Position numbers and translations under genes: made by a program. The notes under the pieces are model-generated. The model searched no databases and had not been told where the DNA came from. It saw only the letters and a list, made by a program, of their open reading frames with translations. From positions 4,650,001 to 4,714,000 of the forward strand of contig JAVTVX010000010.1 of the NCBI GenBank assembly GCA_033439265.1: 64,000 nt of DNA. Direction: 5' to 3'. This document shows, piece by piece, positions 59,501 through 64,000 of this stretch. The stretch's first letter is position 1; the number at the start of each line of letters is the position of its first letter. Origin of the DNA: Dillenia suffruticosa. Its lineage: Eukaryota; Streptophyta; Magnoliopsida; Dilleniales; Dilleniaceae.

Positions 59501-61235
59501 ATCCAGAAAATATTCCGGAATATAGCCAACTTTGATGGCCTATTTTATGCAACAAGAAAAGCATGAAGAAAGGTACGGTTGGAGGGATGAAAGTCCATTA
59601 TGAGATGTCCAAAATGAAATTCCAAAGAAGCCTAGAAAAGCCCAAGAAGACAGCCAAAACTACCAAGAGTATTTTGGACAGAATTTATAATGACTAGTTT
59701 TTGGGTTTGTGTCTACCGGCTAGTTTTTGTGTCTACGGGCTAGTTTATGTGTTTATCAACTAGTAGAACTTTGTAGATTATAAATAAGTCTCCTCCCTTC
59801 ACTTATAAGACATTGGAGCATTGTCTCCCATAGCTTAATATAGAGCATAGTCTCTCTCAAAGTGTCTTTATGCATTCTTGAGTATTGTCTCAACAAAAGT
59901 GTCTTGTATTTAATATTTCATCAAAGCAATACAATTGAGTTTATTCTCACAAATTCAAGATTTCATTTTCTTGTTGTTCTTTGACCTTCAAACTCAAACC
60001 ACAAAATCTTCAATCCATTGCTCACCACAAAACTCTAGCTCAACCAACTCCAAATTTCAACAATTACCTGAAAATAACTTCTCTTAGTAATTTATAGGGC
60101 CATGCAAATCCACTTCAACATATTTCTTAGCCAACACAAGTCTCTTGTCAGAACCAGTTTACAATTTTCTAAGGAGCAAGACGGTTAAATTAATGGACCA
60201 CACTCAGAAGGCAAAATAGGATAAAAGAAGCTCTTTGAATGGATCATCATCTGTATAGAAATCTCATGCTTTTGCAAAAAGCCATGTTGAATAATAGTTG
60301 GAAGGTAGAACTTAATTCATTAGATATGAGAAAGTTGAATACTCAATTGATTCAACTTTTACTACGTGAACATTTCAAAATAAAAATGAATAAATTATTT
60401 TTGTTAGCTCTTTATTCTTTTTTAGGAATAATTTTCATTTAAACAATCTCATACTCAATCATGAATATTGTCTTCTGGTCAATCAAATCTGCCATCTGAT
60501 TAAGTGTCAATGCAGCATGTTACCCTGATAATTTAAAATTAATATACAGGCACAGACTACGACTTTTGCAAAGTTTCTGCCACAAAGAGTAAAGTTCAAT
60601 TCCAGTAAACCCTTGGAACAAAAGTCCTAGAACTGAAAAAATTTCCTGGTAGGATGTTTTTTCAGTCCAACATTTAAAGAGAACTTTAGATCAACCCACA
60701 AATAAGTTAAACATGGGGCTGTTGAAGATTAAGATTAATAAAATTGGTGAGATGGTGTTTCATGCTGGGTCAATGAAAAAAATAACATGCATATTATTAT
60801 ATACAAGCTTCTCAAGAATTCCTACTATAGCATAGTAACAACAGACTAACAGTGACAGCCCAAGGCAAACCCAAGCTTTTGTCTCTAAATTCTACAAATC
60901 ACTGATGATTCAAAAGATATCACAAAGCAGAGTAGAGATTGAAAGAATGTGTACCTCTATTGACTTGGTCAAATTTCCATTAGTAATTATACAAGCAATC
61001 TCAAGGATCCTATCAACTTCAACATCTAATCCTGCGCAAAAATAGACCAACTCTAGTCAAAAGATGATATTATTTGCTAAAATACCATTAAAGATGTCCC
61101 CCCAACACTTGAAACAAAAATCAGCTGCGAAAGATAAAAAATTAGACCAAACGCAGAACAATACACCATAGTTCAAGGATTTATACATTTTTTTGGAGGG
61201 ATGCAAAACTCAAAAAATGCAAGTTGCAAAAGTAG

Positions 61236-61308
<73 letters not shown>

Positions 61309-61753
61309 AAAACAATAATTGCAAACATATTGGCAACAATTAGATGGATCAAACCCTTGTAACATGGGATTCCAACATAGAAACCATAGAATAGATCCCA
61401 AACAAATTCATTGGAAGAAATCATGCACCAAGTAAAAGAGTATGAATTACCAGTCATTTCCAAGTCAATCCAGACCAGTGGCAGATTGTACTTTTCAGAA
61501 GGGCTTTCCTGACATTTTTTATTGGTTTTGCCATTGTTAGTGACCTTGGTGGTGCCACTTCCCTTCTTAGTTGCAACTGTAGACCCAACCCTTAGCATTA
61601 GCCCATCAATGTTACTTGCGATTTTAGAGAGAGAGTGAGAGAGGGAAGGAAACCTGTGTGGGCGTTGGATGAAGAGGAAGACGGCGTTGTTTGACGGTCG
61701 TCGTCCCCGGCTTCTAGGTCTAATACAGCAAAGGAGTTTGAGAGTTGATCCAT
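53538..61753 (-). CDS. ORN: Oligoribonuclease (DEDDh 3'-5' exoribonuclease)
   Basis: Degrades very short RNAs to mononucleotides, the last step of RNA decay; plant members are reported in mitochondria. Exons on - (high to low): 61753-61654, 61576-61451, 61031-60955, 56824-56743, 56631-56576, 55883-55797, 54574-54484, 53659-53538. They total 741 nt, 246 aa, all in phase with GT-AG junctions. Catalytic residues are Asp71 and Glu73 (WIDLEMTG), Asp171 (NSVYMDFIF), and His218 and Asp223 (HRALDD, the HxxxxD pair). A low-complexity Ser/Lys-rich N-terminus of about 60 residues precedes the domain. Met at 61753 (MDQLSNSF) is chosen over an in-frame Met at 61795 because the latter lies in the promoter. 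Intron 3 is 4.1 kb because of a copia insertion and intron 2 carries a long TA run. Gene order is tail to tail with AGO4. Confidence 0.93.
57049..57053. repeat. Target-site duplication ATTAC (left)
   Basis: ATTAC before the 5' LTR; the identical ATTAC at 60063-60067 follows the 3' LTR. Confidence 0.9.
57054..57781 (+). repeat. 5' LTR of the copia element
   Basis: Direct repeat of 59313-60062 with scattered differences and a short indel. A promoter-like TATAAATAAG lies at 57520-57529. Confidence 0.9.
57782..57793 (+). other. Primer binding site of the copia element
   Basis: TGGTATTATAGC directly follows the 5' LTR, an initiator-Met tRNA match with two changes. Confidence 0.8.
57830..58540 (+). 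pseudogene. gag fragment of the copia element
   Basis: Broken frames resembling a copia gag (near 57970-58330, with stops). The CCHC zinc knuckle CTHCQRQGHIEERCW is in the open frame starting at 58388. It is not translatable as a whole. Confidence 0.7.
58570..59162 (+). pseudogene. Integrase fragment of the copia element
   Basis: After the gag knuckle the sequence passes directly to copia integrase core, YKYIISLIDHHSR near 58630. The open frame 58737-59162 then continues with degraded core motifs (LEDAHLTHDYWCDAISIATY, then YNRIPY) and the later RKNGYICYDSKTNTAYK block. Catalytic positions are changed or missing. RT and RNase H were deleted. Confidence 0.75.
59301..59312 (+). other. Polypurine tract of the copia element
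   Basis: CTTGAGGGGGAG abuts the 3' LTR, the usual plant copia form. Confidence 0.85.
59313..60062 (+). repeat. 3' LTR of the copia element
   Basis: Partner of 57054-57781. An extra stretch near 59826-59846 accounts for part of its greater length. Confidence 0.9.
61241..61302. repeat. (AT)n microsatellite in ORN intron 2
   Basis: About 31 AT units. Open frames reading YIYIYI across it are artefacts. Confidence 0.95.
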
Positions 61754-61792
61754 TTCTTTATTCCTTTTCTTTCTAATTTTTGATTTGAGATC

Positions 61793-61813
61793 CACGTGAC
61801 CGCAGCTATATAT
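61793..61813 (-). promoter_or_regulatory. ORN promoter elements: G-box and TATA
   Basis: On - a TATA-like ATATATA (61813-61807) lies about 55 bases upstream of the chosen ATG, with a perfect CACGTG G-box (61798-61793) between them. This places the start site near 61775-61785 and excludes translation from the Met at 61795. G-boxes bind bZIP or bHLH factors. Confidence 0.5.
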
Positions 61814-61829
61814 GAAAAATCAACCAAAA

Positions 61830-62915
61830 AAAAAAAAACAAAAAAAGAGAAATAATAATAATTTCGTTTTGAAAGTTTTTATTTTTTTTAAAAAATCACG
61901 TGTAAAAAAAAATTATGACCAATATTTGAAACATTTTGTTTTGAAAAATTTATCAACGGTTGTTTGTTTGTATATGTTACTATAGGAGACAATTAAAAAA
62001 GGTATTTAGAATCTCAATTCCTAAGTAAAATAAATAATTTTATTTATTAAAGTAAAAAAATTATGAAATTTTGTGTGTTGAAATTAAATTTTCTATAAAA
62101 TATAAATTCTTATTATATTTATAATTTTTATTTAATTTTAATTTCAACTTTTGGAATAAAAGTTACGTGACTATTTCTTGTTATTGTGTTAAGACGACAA
62201 TGATTTCTAACAGTTTAGAAAATTACATATATTAGTTAAACAAAAGAAGAAGAAAAAATAATTGTTCATTTTAAGTAAGCTAATTTAATTAATACGATCT
62301 CTTTGGTCGGACAATTACATTTGAAATTCATCGATTTGTAATTATTAAAATACGATAATCACATATTAATATTTGCTTTGTCCCGTAAATAGTTTAAGTA
62401 AAATATAATATATGAAAAAAATTATTTGATTTAAATCAAAAATATATTAAACTATTTAAAATAAGTCAAAACTAAGGTACAACACTTTTTGATTATTAAC
62501 TTATTATTGTAATTATTTTTTCATATTTAAAATTAGGGTTCAGAGTATAATTTATTATCATAAAACAAGTTAAATGGACGACTCCAAAATTTGAGATTAA
62601 TGAATAAGTTGTTGTTATAATTATTCCTTCGGTAAATTAAAAATTGCACTATTTTTGATATTTTTAAAAATATCAAAAATATGTTTGTTCCAATTTAAAT
62701 TAGATAAATCCCAAAATTATCAAAAATACGTTTACTCCGATTTAAATTACATAAACCCCAAATTTATCATTCTTTCTTGTTAGTCTCTCACATTTGCATA
62801 CCAGTGCCACCCCATCACCTACCACCTTTGCATCTAACAACGAAGTGCTGGATGGAATTCAAATAAAAACTCACCTATCTCTTCTTTATAGCTTAGTCAC
62901 TTGTTGATTTTGGCA
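61830..62915. other. AT-rich intergenic sequence
   Basis: Upstream of ORN. Nothing beyond homopolymers and AT-rich words was recognised, apart from a doublet of an ATCAAAAATAYGTTT word at about 62673 and 62718. Confidence 0.45.
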
Positions 62916-63280
62916 GAGCTTTATTCCGAATTAACCTAAAAAACCATAAAAATTTTTAAAACAACACAATTCAAAAAATATTTCCAAATCTAACACACTC
63001 ATGTCGTAATTTCAAGTCACGACATTACTGTTTATTGAACAGTAAATACTATTCATTGAACAGTATGCACTGTTTAATGAACAGTGTCATGTCGTGATTT
63101 CAAGTCACGACATGTATAGTACCATGTCGTGACTTGAAGTCACGACATGAGACCATGATGAATAGTGTTATGTCGTGAGTTCAAGTCACGACATATGTGT
63201 ATTAGTTTTGGAAATATTTTTTGAAAAGTGTTGATTTAAAATTTTTTTAAAAAAAATAAGATTATATCCATACAAAACTC
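62916..63280. mobile_element. Mutator-like MITE, copy 2, with palindrome array
   Basis: The left end GAGCTTTATTCCGAATTAAC and the right end, reverse complement GAGTTTTGTATGG, form the same TIR type as copy 1. Flanks are GATTTTGGCA (62906-62915) and GATTTTTGCA (63281-63290), a 9 of 10 TSD typical in length for Mutator elements. The interior contains four copies of the palindrome ATGTCGTGACTTSAAGTCAC and its mirror (63002, 63089, 63123, 63171), plus GAACAGT words. Confidence 0.82.
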
Positions 63281-63349
63281 GATTTTTGCACATGTATGGG
63301 TATCCAATTACAAAGTTTTACTCTGTAGTACCATGAGCTCATGTTTGCT

Positions 63350-63612
63350 GAGTTTTGTATGGAAATGACACTAATTTTGTTAAAAATTTTTAAAATAATA
63401 CCGTTTAAAAAATATTTACAAAACTAATCCATCTATATCGTGATTTCAAGTCACGACATGCACTGTTTATGCATGTCGTGACTTGAAGTCACGATATATG
63501 TTTAAAACGTGGTATGTCGTGACTTCAAGTCACGACATTCTCTATGTCATGACTTCAAGTCACGACATACTCATTCTAGTGCCATGTCGTGAGTTGAACT
63601 CACAACATGCTC
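63350..63612. mobile_element. Mutator-like MITE, copy 3, right end unclear
   Basis: The left end GAGTTTTGTATGGAAATGAC matches the TIR type. The interior has five palindromes (63438, 63474, 63512, 63544, 63584). No matching right TIR or TSD was found, so it is truncated or fused to the following sequence. Confidence 0.65.
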
Positions 63613-64000
63613 GAACTTAGACCCCCGATCCCTTCTTCTTTTCTTCCTTCTCCTTTTTCTTTCTTTCTTCCCCATTCTGCTTCTCCCTGCTCCGCCGCGG
63701 ACGAAACCTTTCTCCGCCTCTATGCGCACAAACTACAACAGCCAAGGACATCTGCAACCTAGGGGAAATGAATTGACCGCGATCTATTGCTTTTGAAAGT
63801 TCCACATATGAAATTTGACGAAGGTAAATTGTTGTTTGTGCTCCTTGAAATTTAAATTTTTATATGTTTAAATTGATTAAATTTTGATATACATTATTCA
63901 ATTGATATATTATTTGTTGATTTAATTATATTTTAGAAAGATATAATTAGATATTAATGTTTTAGGGTTTAGGTTTTTATTGGAAATGAATGACAAATTA
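63613..64000 (+). other. Pyrimidine-rich stretch, possible start of another gene
   Basis: A CT-rich leader-like block (63625-63700) is followed by GC-richer sequence. An ATG at 63808 is followed within 16 bases by a donor-like GAAG then GTAAATTG. This resembles a plant 5' exon, but the window ends before any recognisable coding sequence. Confidence 0.25.

Larger units (their letters stand above)
57054..60062 (+). mobile_element. Ty1/copia element, deleted, in ORN intron 3
   Basis: LTRs of about 728 bp (57054-57781) and 750 bp (59313-60062) begin TGTTGAAGATGA and end TTTCAACA. The internal part is 1.5 kb with a primer site, gag piece, integrase piece and purine tract. Protease, most of integrase, RT and RNase H are absent, so it depends on other elements. 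A perfect ATTAC duplication proves insertion as a unit. It is antisense to the host gene. Confidence 0.92.

Noticed and set aside
61173-61598. 141-codon frame starting MLRVGS as a separate oligoribonuclease start
   Set aside because: It reads exon 2 into intron 2 and a TA repeat. An acceptor at 61577 joins exon 1 in phase, which explains the sequence better, though use of this Met in an alternative transcript cannot be excluded.
61751-61795. Upstream in-frame Met for oligoribonuclease at 61795
   Set aside because: It overlaps the G-box and lies about 15 bases from the TATA element, so it would be upstream of transcription; homologues begin like MDQLS.
63000-63612. Regular short repeats resembling a CRISPR array
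   Set aside because: The units are palindromes with variable spacing inside a plant MITE with a 10-bp TSD; no cas genes and a eukaryotic setting.

Overview
The window looks like nuclear DNA of a flowering plant, probably a eudicot. It is AT-rich and intron-containing, dense in plant-type transposable elements (chromodomain Ty3 elements, a Ty1/copia element, an RTE LINE, CACTA and Mutator-type DNA elements), and it carries two clear plant genes. No bacterial signals, rRNA or tRNA genes were seen.

Layout. 1-647 is AT-rich flank. 653-12121 is a complete but decayed Ty3/chromovirus retrotransposon on the + strand, with 3.1 kb LTRs, TSD TTATC, a tRNA-iMet primer site and broken gag, protease, RT, RNase H, integrase and chromodomain. 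12.1-16.5 kb holds a small Mutator-like MITE and weak coding-like relics. 16.56-18.33 kb is a minus-strand RTE LINE fragment with an internal tandem duplication. 18.35-19.2 kb is GA-rich. 19200-29692 is a second chromovirus on the - strand, with 3.6 kb LTRs; it has lost the catalytic part of RT and everything from RNase H to integrase, and one LTR carries an internal inversion. 29.7-41 kb is an AT-rich desert of tandem arrays, direct duplications and a CACTA element holding one captured exon of an alkenal/quinone oxidoreductase. 41-43.7 kb has no recognised gene.

The genes. 43.9-52.9 kb is a full-length ARGONAUTE4-type gene on the + strand (21 coding exons, 912 aa, intact D-D-H slicer residues). 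Tail to tail with it, 53538-61753 on the - strand, is an oligoribonuclease gene (8 coding exons, 246 aa, complete DEDDh site); its third intron holds a 3.0 kb Ty1/copia element with a perfect TSD. Both genes keep every reading phase across their splice sites, so both appear functional. AGO4 proteins guide siRNA-directed DNA methylation of transposons like those surrounding it, and oligoribonuclease finishes RNA decay by degrading very short RNAs. A functional link between the neighbours is not implied. 61.8-64 kb is AT-rich and ends in two more MITEs built of palindromes and a pyrimidine-rich stretch that may begin another gene.

Most notable: both chromoviruses carry a roughly 200-bp phase-1 spacer at the same place between gag and protease. 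It has perfect GT-AG ends and an AT-rich, intron-like character in the - strand copy, which suggests a spliced intron controlling gag-to-pol expression. All calls are from reading the sequence by eye; no database search was run.
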